DNA of 32,343 nt from Terriglobia bacterium (lineage in GTDB: Bacteria > Acidobacteriota > Terriglobia > Terriglobales > Acidobacteriaceae). The stretch's first letter is position 1. Every line of letters starts with the position of its first letter. The notes under the pieces are model-generated. The model had not been told where the DNA came from. It saw nothing but the letters and a program-made list of their open reading frames with translations, and ran no database searches. Positions 31,818 to 32,343 of this stretch are shown piece by piece. The DNA is taken from positions 1 through 32,343 of the forward strand of contig JAIQFA010000063.1 in assembly GCA_020073525.1 (NCBI GenBank), written 5' to 3'. The translations under genes and the position numbers were made by a program.

Positions 31818-32343
31818 CTACACTGCCACTTGTTCGAAACGCCGAGCCTCGAAGCCATCCAGAACGCGCCACAAAGCTTTGGCCGCATTCTCGGCCGCCG
31901 CCAGGGCTCTTTCCGCCGTCTCTGGATTGGCCTTCACCCGCTTTTCCAGCTGCGTGCGCCATACATTCGCATGATGAACGTCGGCGGTGGCGTGCAGTGT
32001 GAAGTAACCACGGGTCTTCTCATCGGCGCCGTAGAGTTCACGCAAGCCGCGATCTTTTTCCTGTGCCAAGCGCGGTACCTGGGATTCGTAAGCGTAAAAA
32101 GCCGCCAAGGCTTCTTCGGGAGTCCCGTCGCTGGCGACACGGTGAAACCAGGAGATGAGCTTGCGAACTTCCCCAACTGGCCGTCGTTTCGCAACCCGGC
32201 TCCCACCCATGCCCTCCACAAAATCGAGCCACAGTTCGGCGTGCGAGCGTTCCGGCTCACCAAAGGAATCTTCTCCGCCCTTCTCGTCGGTCATGTTGGC
32301 GAGAATGGCGCGGCGCAGCTCGCCTTCTTCCAGCCGAACCCCG
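31818..32343 (-). CDS. PqqC/CADD-like iron-containing oxidase-fold protein (5' partial)
   Basis: The reading frame stays open to the window end: beyond ATG 32294 it continues GVRLEEGELRRAILANM, so the true start lies outside. About 174 residues are visible. HAELWLDFVEGMG, AFYAYESQVPRLAQEK and GYFTLHATADVHHANVW match the haem-oxygenase-like (TenA/PqqC) fold family that includes Chlamydia CADD, with the His/Glu residues expected to bind two metals. Chlamydial CADD supports p-aminobenzoate synthesis; the role here is unknown. The C-terminus ends in an Ala-rich helix. Confidence 0.82.
   Translation of the reverse strand, partial: GVRLEEGELRRAILANMTDEKGGEDSFGEPERSHAELWLDFVEGMGGSRVAKRRPVGEVRKLISWFHRVASDGTPEEALAAFYAYESQVPRLAQEKDRGLRELYGADEKTRGYFTLHATADVHHANVWRTQLEKRVKANPETAERALAAAENAAKALWRVLDGFEARRFEQVAV

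Overview
The window is a G+C-rich bacterial chromosome segment carrying about 27 protein genes, one riboswitch and a striking density of small palindromic repeats. No rRNA, tRNA, phage, transposase or CRISPR array was seen. The gene set suggests a member of the Acidobacteriota (Terriglobia-like): a TonB receptor with an N-terminal carboxypeptidase-like domain, a GloVer-repeat exported protein, a DUF4097 protein next to an M13 peptidase, a DUF4139 protein, and GGGGC-TT-GCCCC palindromes between genes. This placement is an inference from gene style; no marker tree was built.

Layout. 1-3122: exported DUF4097 protein and M13 zinc metallopeptidase, a likely pair. 3131-6391: hypothetical protein, polytopic membrane protein and CPBP intramembrane protease, separated by palindromes. 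6407-11702: DUF4139 exported protein, gyrB and a small exported protein, all on the minus strand. 11851-13828: queA and a class II aldolase, divergent. 13831-16248: BtuB-like TonB receptor under a cobalamin riboswitch. 16527-19518: lysophospholipid acyltransferase-like protein and PilZ protein on the minus strand, then threonine ammonia-lyase on the plus strand. 19751-23804: GloVer protein, YceH, cysteine dioxygenase, outer-membrane barrel protein, YtxH protein. 24046-25587: efp, acylphosphatase, apt. 25678-28682: a doubtful small membrane ORF, a LolA-like exported protein, a membrane-anchored protein, and selD. 28698-32343: DinB-like protein, aldo/keto reductase, PEP mutase/isocitrate-lyase-like enzyme, FlK-like thioesterase, and a PqqC/CADD-like gene cut by the window end.

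Most notable points. (1) selD is itself a selenoprotein gene: an in-frame TGA at 27651 lies at the catalytic Cys position, so the gene begins at GTG 27600. (2) The same gene carries an in-frame 10-bp-stem palindrome encoding about 12 extra residues. (3) Four genes (queA, the acyltransferase, the 26976 gene and selD) have a TATAAT/TACAAT box exactly 6-7 nt before the start codon and no ribosome-binding site, which suggests leaderless transcripts. (4) At least two families of inverted-repeat elements lie between genes and have been recruited into coding ends. (5) The cysteine dioxygenase keeps both the Cys and Tyr of the mammalian-type crosslinked cofactor. Most genes are housekeeping or solitary accessory genes; no large new multigene system was found.
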